In this document: piece after piece, positions 24,702 to 34,068 of the stretch
How positions within the stretch are numbered: the stretch's first letter is position 1
Layout of the letters: each line of letters begins with the position of its first letter
DNA from: Thermomonas fusca DSM 15424
GTDB taxonomy: Bacteria; Pseudomonadota; Gammaproteobacteria; Xanthomonadales; Xanthomonadaceae
Length of the DNA: 64,000 bases
NCBI RefSeq assembly: GCF_000423885.1
Contig: NZ_AUIV01000007.1
Span: 62,001 to 126,000, forward strand
Direction of reading: 5' to 3'
Position numbers and translations under genes: made by a program
The notes under the pieces: generated by a model
What the model was told of the DNA's origin: nothing
Database searches by the model: none
Seen by the model: only the letters and a program-made list of their open reading frames with translations

Positions 24702-25592
24702 ATGCCGACGCACGCCGCCACCTCGCATCCGCGCCGGGCCATCTGGTTGATGCTGGCCTCGGTGGCGCTGTTCTCGCTGATGGACGCCGGCCTGAAGACG
24801 CTGGCTGCGCACTATCCGCCGCTGCAGGTGGCGGCGTTGCGCGGGATGGCCTCGCTGCCGCTGGTGCTGGCCTGGGCGCTGGCCAGCGCCGGCCCGCGCG
24901 CGCTGCTGCGGGTGCGATGGCCGCTGCACCTGCTGCGCGGCGTGCTGGGCATCACCATGATGGCCAGCTTCGTGTACGCGCTGAAGACGCTGCCGCTGTC
25001 CACCGCCTATTCGATTTTCTTCGTCGCGCCGCTGCTGATCACCGCGCTGTCGGTGCCGATCCTGCGCGAGCGGGTGGGCCCGCGGCGCTGGACCGCGATC
25101 GCCATCGGCCTGCTGGGCGTGCTGGTGGTTCTGCGGCCGACCGGGCAGGGGATGCTGACCCTGGCCGGTGGCGCGGTGCTGCTGGCCGCCTTCGGCTATG
25201 CGGTGTCTGCCATCACCGTGCGGGTACTGGCGCGTACCGACAGCACCCAGGCGATCACCTTCTGGCTGCTGGCGCTGATGGCGCTGGGCGCGGGCGGCCT
25301 GGCGGCGCCGGAGTGGGTGCCCCTTCGCGGCGAGCATGCGTGGATCATCGCCGCCATCGGGGTGGCTGGCGCGCTGGGCCAGTACGCCATCACCGAGGCA
25401 TTCCGGGTCGGCGAGGCCTCACTGATCGCGCCGCTGGAATACACCGCGCTGGTCTGGGGCGTGGGCCTGGACCTGCTGGTCTGGGGCGTGTTGCCGGATG
25501 CAGTCACCTGGGGCGGGGCGGGGATCATCATCGCCAGCGGGCTGTACCTGCTGCGTCGCGAGCGCGTGCATGTGGAGGCGGAGCACCCCTGA
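24702..25592 (+). CDS. EamA/DMT superfamily transporter
   Basis: A 296-residue inner-membrane protein with ten predicted helices in two EamA repeats. The first repeat runs from AIWLMLASVALFSLMDAGLK to LGVLVVLRP. The second begins GAVLLAAFGYAVSAITVRVL and ends with the typical EYTALVWGVGLDLLVWG and ASGLYLLRRERV. Members export metabolites or amino acids; nothing here specifies the substrate. Divergent from yajQ, 48 bases away. Confidence 0.88.
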   Translation: MPTHAATSHPRRAIWLMLASVALFSLMDAGLKTLAAHYPPLQVAALRGMASLPLVLAWALASAGPRALLRVRWPLHLLRGVLGITMMASFVYALKTLPLSTAYSIFFVAPLLITALSVPILRERVGPRRWTAIAIGLLGVLVVLRPTGQGMLTLAGGAVLLAAFGYAVSAITVRVLARTDSTQAITFWLLALMALGAGGLAAPEWVPLRGEHAWIIAAIGVAGALGQYAITEAFRVGEASLIAPLEYTALVWGVGLDLLVWGVLPDAVTWGGAGIIIASGLYLLRRERVHVEAEHP

Positions 25593-25609
25593 TTTCACCG
25601 GGGGTGAAA
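25593..25609. terminator. Small hairpin after the EamA gene
   Basis: TTTCACC (25593-25599) and GGTGAAA (25603-25609) pair around GGG directly after the stop codon, with an A-rich 3' flank. A weak terminator is possible but there is no clear T-tract on the plus strand. Confidence 0.3.
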
Positions 25610-25763
25610 ACAGGGTTTATGGCAGTGAACTGGCTCGAGAGGGTTCAATCATGTGGCGTATTTTGAATTGCCCGGGTAAAAAGCAGGGATTGCTGCGCTG
25701 CGATTTGTGGCAGGCGCCGCGATATGTTCCCATGCGCCTTTCCCCACGAGCGGAGTGCCGGCC

Positions 25764-27200
25764 ATGGCCGAGCTGAAGGAAGCGCGCGTCCCCGACATCG
25801 GCGGGCACGGTGACGTGCCGGTGATCGAACTGCTGGTCAAGCCCGGCGACACCGTGGCCAAGGACCAGGGCCTGGTCACGCTGGAATCCGACAAGGCGAC
25901 CATGGAAGTGCCATCGCCATTCGCCGGTGTGGTCAAAGAGGTCAAGGTCAAGCTGGGCGACACCGTTTCCGAAGGCGCGGTGGTGGCGGTCATCGAAGCC
26001 GCCGATGTCGAAGCTGCCGCCGCCAGCGATGCGCCAGCGCGCGCCCAGCCCGTGCCCGCCGCCCCGGTGGCCAGCGCGGAAACCGGGGCGAAGGTCGAGC
26101 CCGCGGTGGTGGCACCCACGCCCAATCCGCTGACCCGCCAATCCATCGCCCAGCAGGCCCCGGTCGCAGTGGAAAGCGGCGCGCCGGTGCCGGCGCTGGC
26201 GCCGGTGGCCGAGCCGGGCCAGCCCGGCATCCCGCCGATGCGCTTCGAGGCCGACGCGGTGCTGCCGGCCAAGGTGCCCTACGCCAGCCCGGCAGTGCGG
26301 TTGTTCGCACGCGAGCTGGGCGTGGATCTTGCGCAGGTCGGCGGCAGCGAACGCGGTGGACGCATTTCCAAGGAAGACGTGCAGAAGTTCGTCAAGGCGG
26401 CGCTGGCGGGCGGCGGCGTGGCGCCCGTGGCGGCGGCGGGTGGTGGCGGCGGGCTCAACCTGATCCCGTGGCCGAAGGTGGATTTCGCCAGGTTCGGCGC
26501 CATCGAGACCAGGCCGTTGTCGCGCATCCAGAAGCTGTCCGGTGCCAACCTGGCGCGCAACTGGGCGATGATCCCGCACGTCACCCAGTTCGATGATGCC
26601 GACATCACCGAGCTGGAGGCCTTGCGCGTGGCCCTCAACGAGGAAAACGCCAAGGCGATCGCCGCGGGCAAGACCGGCAAGCTGACCATGCTCGCCTTCC
26701 TCATCAAGGCCTGCGTGGCCGCGCTGCAGAAGTACCCGACCTTCAACGCCTCGCTGGACGGCGACAATCTCGTCCTCAAGCAGTATTTCCACATCGGCTT
26801 CGCCGCCGACACCCCGAACGGGCTGGTGGTGCCGGTGCTGCGCGATGCCGACCAGAAGGGCGTTGCCCAGATCGCCAGGGAAATGGGCGAGCTGGCCGCG
26901 CTGGCACGCGACGGCAAACTCAAGCCGGAACAGATGCAGGGCGGTTGCTTCACCATCAGCTCGCTGGGCGGGATCGGCGGCACCGCGTTCACCCCGATCA
27001 TCAACGCGCCCGAAGTGGCCATCCTCGGGGTGTCGAAGTCGGAGACCCGGCCGGTGTGGAACGGCAACAAGTTCAAGCCGCGGCTGATGCTGCCGCTGTC
27101 GCTGAGCTACGACCACCGGGTGATCGACGGCGCCGCCGCCGCGCGCTTCACCAGCTACCTGGGACAACTGCTGGCCGACCTGCGTCGGGCCATGCTCTGA
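25764..27200 (+). CDS. aceF: Pyruvate dehydrogenase E2, dihydrolipoyllysine acetyltransferase
   Basis: A 478-residue core subunit of the pyruvate dehydrogenase complex, transferring the acetyl group from lipoamide to CoA. Order: one lipoyl domain (residues 1-80, lipoylated K44 in LESDKATMEV), Ala/Pro linker, peripheral subunit-binding domain (YASPAVRLFARELGVDL...GGRISKEDVQ), a second linker, and the catalytic domain ending with SYDHRVIDGAAAARF, whose HxxxDG is the active site. E. coli AceF has three lipoyl domains; one is the xanthomonad form. It lies 11 bases before lpdA. The E1 gene aceE is not in this window. Confidence 0.93.
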   Translation: MAELKEARVPDIGGHGDVPVIELLVKPGDTVAKDQGLVTLESDKATMEVPSPFAGVVKEVKVKLGDTVSEGAVVAVIEAADVEAAAASDAPARAQPVPAAPVASAETGAKVEPAVVAPTPNPLTRQSIAQQAPVAVESGAPVPALAPVAEPGQPGIPPMRFEADAVLPAKVPYASPAVRLFARELGVDLAQVGGSERGGRISKEDVQKFVKAALAGGGVAPVAAAGGGGGLNLIPWPKVDFARFGAIETRPLSRIQKLSGANLARNWAMIPHVTQFDDADITELEALRVALNEENAKAIAAGKTGKLTMLAFLIKACVAALQKYPTFNASLDGDNLVLKQYFHIGFAADTPNGLVVPVLRDADQKGVAQIAREMGELAALARDGKLKPEQMQGGCFTISSLGGIGGTAFTPIINAPEVAILGVSKSETRPVWNGNKFKPRLMLPLSLSYDHRVIDGAAAARFTSYLGQLLADLRRAML

Positions 27201-27211
27201 AGGAGACGGAC

Positions 27212-28996
27212 ATGGCGGACATCGAATCGAAAGTGCCCGACATCGGCGGTCATGGCGACGTGCCGGTCATCGAGTTGCTGGTGGCGGTGGGCGATTCCGT
27301 GAAGAAGGACCAGGGCCTGGTCACGCTGGAATCGGACAAGGCGACCATGGAGGTTCCGGCCATTGCCGCCGGCGTGGTCAAGGCCTTGAAGGTGAAGCTC
27401 GGCGATATGGTGTCGGAGGGCAGTGTGATCGCCATCATCGACAGCGCGGAGTCGGAAGCAGCGGCGAAGCCGGTTGCCCCCGCGCCGGCCAGGACCGACG
27501 CGCCGGCACCGGCAGCGCCGCCTGCCAAGGTGGAATCGGCAGCGCCCGCATCGCAGGCCGTCGCGCCGTCCGGTCGCCAGGCCGACATCGAGTGCGCGAT
27601 GGTGGTGATCGGTGCTGGCCCCGGCGGCTATACCGCCGCGTTCCGCAGCGCCGACCTCGGCCTCGACACCGTGCTGATCGAGCGCTACGCCAACCTCGGC
27701 GGGGTCTGCCTCAACGTCGGGTGCATCCCGTCGAAGGCGCTGCTGCATGCCGCCGACGTGATCGAGCAGGCCGCGCACGCCAGCGAATACGGCGTGGACT
27801 TCGGCAAGCCCAAGATCAGCATCGACAAGCTGCGCGAGTACAAGGACAAGGTGGTCGGCCAGCTCACCAGGGGGCTGGCCGGCATGGCCAAGCAGCGCAA
27901 GGTGCGCGTGGTGCAGGGCACGGCGACGTTCGTTTCCGCCAACGAGCTGGAGATCGCCGGCGCCGACGGCAAGACCCAGCTGCTGCGCTTCGCCCACTGC
28001 ATCATCGCCGCGGGCAGCCAGCCGGTGAAGCTGCCGTCGTTCCCGTGGAGCGATCCGCGGATCATGGATTCCACCGACGCGCTCGACCTCGCCGAGGTGC
28101 CGAAGAAGCTGCTGGTCGTCGGCGGCGGCATCATCGGGCTGGAAATGGCCACGGTCTATCGCGCGCTGGGCGCCGAGGTCACCGTGGTGGAGTTCATGCC
28201 GCAGCTGATCCCCGGCGCCGACGCGGACCTGGTCAAGCCGCTGTCCGAGCGCCTGAAGAAGCAGGGCGTCGCCATCCACCTAAAGACCAAGGTGGTCGAG
28301 GCCAAGGCGCAAAAGAACGGCATCGCCTGCACGTTCGAGGGCGAGTCCATCCCCGACGGCAAGCTGTTCGACCGCGTGCTGGTGGCGGTGGGTCGCAGCG
28401 CCAACGGCGGCAAGCTGGGCGCGGAGAAGGCCGGCGTGCGCGTGGGCGAGCGTGGGCTGATCCCGGTCGATGCGCAGATGCGCACCAACGTGCGGCACAT
28501 TTTCGCCATCGGCGACCTGGTCGGCCAACCCATGCTGGCGCACAAGGCCACCCACGAGGGCAAGCTGGCTGCGGAAGTCGCGGCCGGCGAAAAGAAGGAA
28601 TGGGTGGCGCGGGTGATCCCGAGCGTGGCCTATACCGATCCGGAGATCGCGTGGGTGGGCGTCACCGAAACCGAGGCGAAGGCCAAGGGGTTGAAGGTCG
28701 GCGTCGGCAAGTTCCCGTGGGCGGCGTCGGGCCGCGCGATCGGTTTGTCGCGCACCGAAGGCTTCACCAAGCTGCTGTTCGACGAGGCCACCCATCGGGT
28801 GATCGGCGGCGGCATCGTGGGCGTGCACGCCGGTGAACTGATCTCGGAGGTCGCACTGGCCATCGAAATGGGCTGCGAGGTGCACGACATCGGCCACACC
28901 ATCCACCCGCACCCCACACTGGGCGAGTCGGTGGGCATGGCGGCCGAGGTATACGACGGCAGCATCACCGATCTGTACCTCCCGAAGAAAAAGTAA
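27212..28996 (+). CDS. lpdA: Dihydrolipoyl dehydrogenase (E3) with N-terminal lipoyl domain
   Basis: A 594-residue flavoprotein that reoxidises dihydrolipoamide with NAD+. An extra N-terminal lipoyl domain (K43 in LESDKATMEV) and an Ala/Pro linker precede the standard E3. FAD is bound at VVIGAGPGGYTAAFRSADLG, the redox disulfide is GGVCLNVGCIPSK, NAD is bound at VVGGGIIGLEMATVY, and the C-terminal His-Glu pair is in HTIHPHPTLGE. The Shine-Dalgarno AAGGAGA precedes ATG by 8 bases. The lipoyl domain is nearly the same as that of the upstream E2, suggesting duplication. A hairpin terminator follows. Confidence 0.95.
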   Translation: MADIESKVPDIGGHGDVPVIELLVAVGDSVKKDQGLVTLESDKATMEVPAIAAGVVKALKVKLGDMVSEGSVIAIIDSAESEAAAKPVAPAPARTDAPAPAAPPAKVESAAPASQAVAPSGRQADIECAMVVIGAGPGGYTAAFRSADLGLDTVLIERYANLGGVCLNVGCIPSKALLHAADVIEQAAHASEYGVDFGKPKISIDKLREYKDKVVGQLTRGLAGMAKQRKVRVVQGTATFVSANELEIAGADGKTQLLRFAHCIIAAGSQPVKLPSFPWSDPRIMDSTDALDLAEVPKKLLVVGGGIIGLEMATVYRALGAEVTVVEFMPQLIPGADADLVKPLSERLKKQGVAIHLKTKVVEAKAQKNGIACTFEGESIPDGKLFDRVLVAVGRSANGGKLGAEKAGVRVGERGLIPVDAQMRTNVRHIFAIGDLVGQPMLAHKATHEGKLAAEVAAGEKKEWVARVIPSVAYTDPEIAWVGVTETEAKAKGLKVGVGKFPWAASGRAIGLSRTEGFTKLLFDEATHRVIGGGIVGVHAGELISEVALAIEMGCEVHDIGHTIHPHPTLGESVGMAAEVYDGSITDLYLPKKK

Positions 28997-29023
28997 GCCG
29001 GCTCATTCGGTGAGCGGCATCAC

Positions 29024-29051
29024 AACGGCGCGGATCCAAGTCCGCGCCGTT
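29024..29051. terminator. Bidirectional hairpin between lpdA and the DUF2061 gene
   Basis: AACGGCGCGGA (29024-29034) and TCCGCGCCGTT (29041-29051) form a perfect 11-bp stem around a 6-base loop, between two convergent genes. The T-tracts are short. Confidence 0.6.
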
Positions 29052-29056
29052 CTGGT

Positions 29057-29269
29057 TCAGGCGATGAAAGCGTCGTGGTTCGACGCGCTGGCGGCGCGGC
29101 GCGTCTCGATCCGTTTCCACACCTTCTCGTGGAAGTGGAACACCACCGTGTTGCAGGCCGGCTCCACCAGCGCCAGCGCGCCGCCGATCAGCCAGCTGCC
29201 GGTCATCAGCCAGCCCACCGAGAACGCCACCAGGAAGTGCAGGGCCGCAAAGCTCAGGGTCTTGCGCAT
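29057..29269 (-). CDS. DUF2061 small membrane protein
   Basis: A 70-residue protein with hydrophobic segments (about residues 5-22 and 24-42; LSFAALHFLVAFSVGWLMTG then GALALVEPACNTVVFHFHEK) and the C-terminal HEKVWKRIETRR, the hallmark of DUF2061 proteins (unknown function). ATG 29269 is chosen because GAGG lies 6 bases upstream; ATG 29281 would put that site inside the gene. A Fur-box-like sequence lies immediately upstream, suggesting iron-dependent repression. Confidence 0.8.
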   Translation of the reverse strand: MRKTLSFAALHFLVAFSVGWLMTGSWLIGGALALVEPACNTVVFHFHEKVWKRIETRRAASASNHDAFIA

Positions 29270-29285
29270 GGTCGGCCTCATTAAT

Positions 29286-29304
29286 GCGAATGGTTCTCAT
29301 TATC
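29286..29304 (-). promoter_or_regulatory. Fur-box-like operator upstream of the DUF2061 gene
   Basis: Read on the minus strand the 19 bases are GATAATGAGAACCATTCGC, matching the 19-bp Fur consensus GATAATGATAATCATTATC at 15 of 19 positions by my count. It stands 17 bases before the chosen start in GC-rich DNA, where such an AT-rich match is unlikely by chance. The adjacent 355-base stretch up to atpI holds this site, a hairpin and the atp promoter, with no gene seen. Confidence 0.6.
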
Positions 29305-29383
29305 AAGCAACCGGTACGCCCCCGTCCAGTCGAAGATTGCGATCGCATCCATCGGTCCCGGCACGCGTCCCGCCCGGGAAAAG

Positions 29384-29415
29384 GAAGCCCCGGCCGGGGA
29401 TGGGGCCGGGGCTTC
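29384..29415 (-). terminator. Strong hairpin of uncertain role upstream of the atp promoter
   Basis: GAAGCCCCGGCC (29384-29395) and GGCCGGGGCTTC (29404-29415) form a perfect 12-bp stem with an 8-base loop. On the minus strand the stem is followed by CTTTTCC, the look of a terminator for a leftward transcript, yet no gene is visible on that strand between 29416 and the atp operon. On the plus strand there is no T-tract. Confidence 0.4.
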
Positions 29416-29514
29416 GGGCGTCCGCAGGGGATCTGACGAGGAATTTGCGGGCGCTGCAGGTTGTGACCGGGCCCACGCTTGGAAGTTCCGGTGCATCCAC
29501 ACGGCTTTTGGCGG

Positions 29515-29544
29515 TTGCCGCTGAAAAAGAGCGCCTGCTATAAT
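29515..29544 (+). promoter_or_regulatory. Promoter of the atp operon
   Basis: TTGCCG (29515-29520) and a perfect TATAAT (29539-29544) are separated by 18 bases. They lie 80 bases before the chosen atpI start, at the head of nine co-directional ATP synthase genes. The match to the sigma-70 consensus is the best seen in this window. Confidence 0.75.
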
Positions 29545-29554
29545 TCGGCGGCTT

Positions 29555-29583
29555 CGCAGGACGGTTTTCGCAACCGCCCTGCG
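29555..29583 (+). other. Hairpin in the atp leader
   Basis: CGCAGGACGGTT (29555-29566) pairs with AACCGCCCTGCG (29572-29583), with one A/C mismatch and a 5-base loop. It would begin within a few bases of the predicted transcription start, a position typical of 5'-protecting stem-loops. No riboswitch is recognised. Confidence 0.4.
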
Positions 29584-29624
29584 ATACCGTGCCGATACCG
29601 GCTGATTTTGCAGGGAATGTCCGC

Positions 29625-30020
29625 GTGCTCAATTCCGTCAACGCGGGCTGGCGGCTGGCGCTGCGGGTGGTGGTCTTCCAGATCATCGCCACGCTGGCGA
29701 CGGCAGCGGCCTGCTACATCAGCGGTCCGCACGCCGCCCTCGCCGCACTGGCGGGGGGGGGGGCGATGGCGCTGGGCAGCCTGTTGGCGGCCTGGGGCGC
29801 CTTCGGTGGCGGGGTTGCCGGTGCCGGCGTGGCGCTGGGGCGCCTGCTGCTGGGCACCGCGGTGAAATGGCTGGTCGTGATCGTCGGGCTGTATCTGGCG
29901 ATGGCGGTGTGGAAACTGCCGGCGGTGCCGGTATTGGCTGGGGCGGCGATGGCCGCGGCCGCCTTCGTGGTTTCGATGAAATTCGTGGCACAGCGCAGTA
30001 CGACGAGGACGAACGCGTGA
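29625..30020 (+). CDS. atpI: ATP synthase subunit I
   Basis: A 131-residue membrane protein with four predicted helices, the usual first gene of the atp operon. AtpI assists assembly of the c-ring and is not part of the final enzyme (family knowledge). GTG 29625 is chosen since AGGGA lies at 29612-29616 with an 8-base spacer; an earlier GTG at 29589 lacks a ribosome site. Codons 43-47 lie in a run of eleven G (29753-29763, reading A-G-G-G-A), a slippage-prone site; the frame is intact here. The stop overlaps the atpB start. Confidence 0.85.
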   Translation: MLNSVNAGWRLALRVVVFQIIATLATAAACYISGPHAALAALAGGGAMALGSLLAAWGAFGGGVAGAGVALGRLLLGTAVKWLVVIVGLYLAMAVWKLPAVPVLAGAAMAAAAFVVSMKFVAQRSTTRTNA

Positions 30021-30871
30021 TCCTGGAATCAATGGGGCTGGCACCTGAAGGCGGCGACACCGGTGGTGGCCTGACTGCCTACATCGTCCACCACCTGACC
30101 CACAACACCAAGCAGTTCTCGTTCGGCGCGGTCCACATGGACTCGTGGGTGGTGGCGCTTGCGCTGGGCCTGCTGGCCAGCTTCTGGCTGTGGTGGTACG
30201 CCCGCAAGGCGACCGCCGGCGTGCCGTCGAAGGGGCAGGCGTTCGTGGAGCTGGTGGTCGAGTTCGTCGACTCCGAGGTGAAGAACACCTTCCACGGCGA
30301 CCGCCGCTTCATCGCGCCGCTGGCGCTGACCATCTTCGTCTGGGTGGTCTTCATGAACGCGATGGACCTGCTGCCGCTGGATATCCCCAGCGCCGCCGTG
30401 CAGGCCATCGCCGGCGAGGAAGTCGCGCACCACACCTATTTCCGGTGGGTGCCGACTGCCGACATCAACACCACCTTCGCGATGTCATTCACCGTCCTGC
30501 TGCTGATCATCTTCTATTCGATCAAGGCCAAGGGCGGCTGGGGCTTCACCAAGGAGCTGTTCACCGCGCCGTTCCACGCCGAGGGTACCTTTGCCAAGAT
30601 CGTGCTGGCGCTGCCGAACCTGTTCCTCAACGTGGTCGAGTACCTGTCCAAGCCGGTCAGCCTGGGCATGCGGTTGTTCGGCAACATGTACGCCGGCGAG
30701 CTGGTGTTCATGCTGATCGCGGGCCTGTTCGTGTCCTGGTTCACCTTCCTGCCGGGCATCGTGTTCCAGTCGATGTGGGCGATCTTCCACATCCTGATCA
30801 TCCTGCTGCAGGCCTACATCTTCATGGTGCTGACCGTCGTCTACCTGGCGATGGCGCACGAGCACCACTGA
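30017..30871 (+). CDS. atpB: ATP synthase Fo subunit a
   Basis: Stator channel subunit of 284 residues that gives protons access to the c-ring. TAYIVHHLTHN at the N-terminus, then five or six helices. The essential arginine is R219 in SLGMRLFGNMYAGEL, and the last helix LLQAYIFMVLTVVYLAMA is typical. GTG 30017 overlaps the atpI stop and has GAGGA 7-8 bases upstream; ATG 30032, five codons later, is the alternative start. Confidence 0.95.
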   Translation: MILESMGLAPEGGDTGGGLTAYIVHHLTHNTKQFSFGAVHMDSWVVALALGLLASFWLWWYARKATAGVPSKGQAFVELVVEFVDSEVKNTFHGDRRFIAPLALTIFVWVVFMNAMDLLPLDIPSAAVQAIAGEEVAHHTYFRWVPTADINTTFAMSFTVLLLIIFYSIKAKGGWGFTKELFTAPFHAEGTFAKIVLALPNLFLNVVEYLSKPVSLGMRLFGNMYAGELVFMLIAGLFVSWFTFLPGIVFQSMWAIFHILIILLQAYIFMVLTVVYLAMAHEHH

Positions 30872-30952
30872 TCCATCGCTGTACCCGGTTCCGCTTCACC
30901 TTCCGTCGTTCCACCTTCAATTCACCGCAAGCACCGCAACTGGAGATCCACC

Positions 30953-31231
30953 ATGGAATTCATCGCCCAAGTCCAGGCCTACACCGCCATCGCCATCGGC
31001 ATCATCGTCGGCCTGGGTGCCCTCGCCGCCGCCCTCGGCATCGGCATCATGGGCAGCAAGTTCCTCGAGTCCGCCGCCCGCCAGCCGGAGCTGGTGCCGA
31101 TGCTGCAGGGTCGCATGTTCCTGCTCGCGGGCCTGATCGACGCGGCGTTCCTGATCGGCGTCGGCGTGGCGATGATGTTCGCGTTCGCCAACCCGCTGCT
31201 GGCCGCCGTGCAGGCTGCCGCCGGCGCCTGA
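30953..31231 (+). CDS. atpE: ATP synthase Fo subunit c
   Basis: A 92-residue two-helix proteolipid forming the rotating ring. Helix 1 includes GLGALAAALGIGIMGSKFLE, the polar loop is ARQPE, and helix 2 carries the ion-binding carboxylate D63 in LAGLIDAAFLIGVGVAMMF. No Na+-type ligand set (Q/E in helix 1, ES in helix 2) is present, so proton coupling is expected. A perfect 10-bp hairpin follows in the 134-base gap to atpF, possibly protecting this highly translated message. Confidence 0.96.
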   Translation: MEFIAQVQAYTAIAIGIIVGLGALAAALGIGIMGSKFLESAARQPELVPMLQGRMFLLAGLIDAAFLIGVGVAMMFAFANPLLAAVQAAAGA

Positions 31232-31287
31232 TCGCGTCGCATGGTGAAGGTGCGCGCCGCCCGTGGGTGGCGCGTGCCGGCAACATC

Positions 31288-31312
31288 GCGCCGCGGCATG
31301 TCGCCGCGGCGC
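31288..31312 (+). other. Perfect stem-loop between atpE and atpF
   Basis: GCGCCGCGGC (31288-31297) and GCCGCGGCGC (31303-31312) pair fully around ATGTC. There is no T-tract, so it is more likely an RNA-stability or processing hairpin than a terminator. Confidence 0.45.
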
Positions 31313-31365
31313 AGCCTTGAAGAACGCCCCGCAGCGCCGGGTCTTCTGAAACGTCAGGTCACGAC

Positions 31366-31836
31366 ATGAATCCGAATATCACCCTGCTGGGCCAGATGAT
31401 CAGCTTCGCGATCCTCATCTGGTTCTCCGTCAAGTTCATCTGGCCGCCCCTGATCAAGGCGATCGAGGAGCGCCAGCAGAAGATCGCCGAAGGCCTGGCC
31501 GCCGCCGACAACGCGCAGAAGAACCTCGCGCAGGCCGACGCCAAGGTCGCCGACGAACTGAAGGCTGCCCGCGCCAAGGCCAACGAAATCATCGAGCAGG
31601 CCCACCAGCGCGCCAATGCGCTGATCGATGCGGCCAAGGCTGACGCGATCGCCGAAGGCACGCGCCAGAAGGCGCTGGCCGAAGCCGAGATCGAGGCTGC
31701 CGCCAACCGTGCCAAGGAAGACCTGCGCAAGCAGGTGTCCCTGCTCGCCGTCACCGGCGCCGAGAAGCTGCTCAAGCGCGAGATCAACGCCAACGACCAG
31801 AAGGCGCTGATCGACGAGCTGGCCGCGCAGCTCTGA
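31366..31836 (+). CDS. atpF: ATP synthase Fo subunit b
   Basis: Peripheral stalk subunit of 156 residues. One N-terminal transmembrane helix (about residues 5-26, including LLGQMISFAILIWFSVKF) is followed by a long Ala/Glu/Lys-rich coiled coil (AEGLAAADNAQKNLAQADAK) that dimerises and binds delta. Length equals the E. coli protein. Preceded by the stem-loop gap, followed 10 bases later by atpH. Confidence 0.96.
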   Translation: MNPNITLLGQMISFAILIWFSVKFIWPPLIKAIEERQQKIAEGLAAADNAQKNLAQADAKVADELKAARAKANEIIEQAHQRANALIDAAKADAIAEGTRQKALAEAEIEAAANRAKEDLRKQVSLLAVTGAEKLLKREINANDQKALIDELAAQL

Positions 31837-31846
31837 GGCCCGACCG

Positions 31847-32374
31847 ATGAGCCAGGCCCTCACTCTTGCCCGTCCCTACGCCCGCGCCGCCTTCGCGGTG
31901 GCGCGCGGGGCTGGCGCGCTGCCAGGTTGGTCCGCCGCGCTGGCTTTCGCCGCCCGCGTCGCTGCCGAGCCGCAGGTCGCCGTGCTGCTGGACAACCCGA
32001 AGCTGACCCGCGCCGACGTGATTGCGCTGCTGTCGCCCGATGGCGCGCAGGACGCGTTCCACAACCTGCTTGGGCTGCTGTTCGACAACCGCCGGCTGCC
32101 GCTGTTGCCGGAGATCGTCGGCCTGTTCGACGAGTTGCGCTTCGAAGCCGAACGCGTCGTACGCGCGAAGGTCACTTCCGCCGCAACGCTGGCGGAAGCG
32201 GAGCTTGCGACGATCAAGGCCGCGCTGCGCAAGCGCTTTGGTCGCGAGGTCGAGATCGAGACGGCGATCGACGAAAGCCTGATCGGCGGCGCGTTGATCG
32301 CGGCCTCCGACATCGTCATCGACGGGTCGATCAAGGGCAAGCTGGAGCGCCTGCAGTCGGCGCTGTCGAACTAA
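31847..32374 (+). CDS. atpH: ATP synthase F1 subunit delta
   Basis: A 175-residue subunit tying the b dimer to the top of F1. The N-terminal six-helix domain starts LTLARPYARAAFAVARGAG and the C-terminal part has VRAKVTSAATLAEAELATIK and the conserved DESLIGGALIAASDIVIDGS, with a C-terminus GKLERLQSALSN. Order and length are canonical. It begins 10 bases after atpF and is followed by atpA after 46 bases. Confidence 0.95.
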   Translation: MSQALTLARPYARAAFAVARGAGALPGWSAALAFAARVAAEPQVAVLLDNPKLTRADVIALLSPDGAQDAFHNLLGLLFDNRRLPLLPEIVGLFDELRFEAERVVRAKVTSAATLAEAELATIKAALRKRFGREVEIETAIDESLIGGALIAASDIVIDGSIKGKLERLQSALSN

Positions 32375-32420
32375 TTCATTTGCACACGCGGGCGGCAACG
32401 CCGGCACCAAGGAAACCAAG

Positions 32421-33971
<1,551 letters not shown>

Positions 33972-33983
33972 TCCAGGCATCCA

Positions 33984-34045
33984 TGTAGGAGGGGCGTTCT
34001 TTTCCCCGATCGCATATGGCAGTCGCGGCTGAAGCCGCTCCTACA
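33984..34045. repeat. REP-like repeat in the atpA-atpG gap
   Basis: TGTAGGAGGGGCG at 33984 faces GTCGCGGCTGAAGCCGCTCC at 34022-34041 with TACA closing at 34045. The right part is the TGTAGGAGCGGCTTCAGCCGCGAC unit on the minus strand, a common interspersed element of xanthomonads and pseudomonads (recalled, not searched). The left arm is degenerate. Confidence 0.7.
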
Positions 34046-34068
34046 GAACAGCAGCAGCGAGAGAAGAG

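Noticed and set aside
25617..25763. Short frame before aceF that could encode a leader peptide (starting near 25650)
   Set aside because: No good ribosome site, no attenuator-like hairpins, and no amino-acid bias relevant to pyruvate metabolism.
29270..29624. Search for a tRNA or known non-coding RNA in the gap before atpI
   Set aside because: No cloverleaf, CCA end or familiar RNA pattern was seen; only a hairpin, the Fur-like site and the atp promoter are supported.
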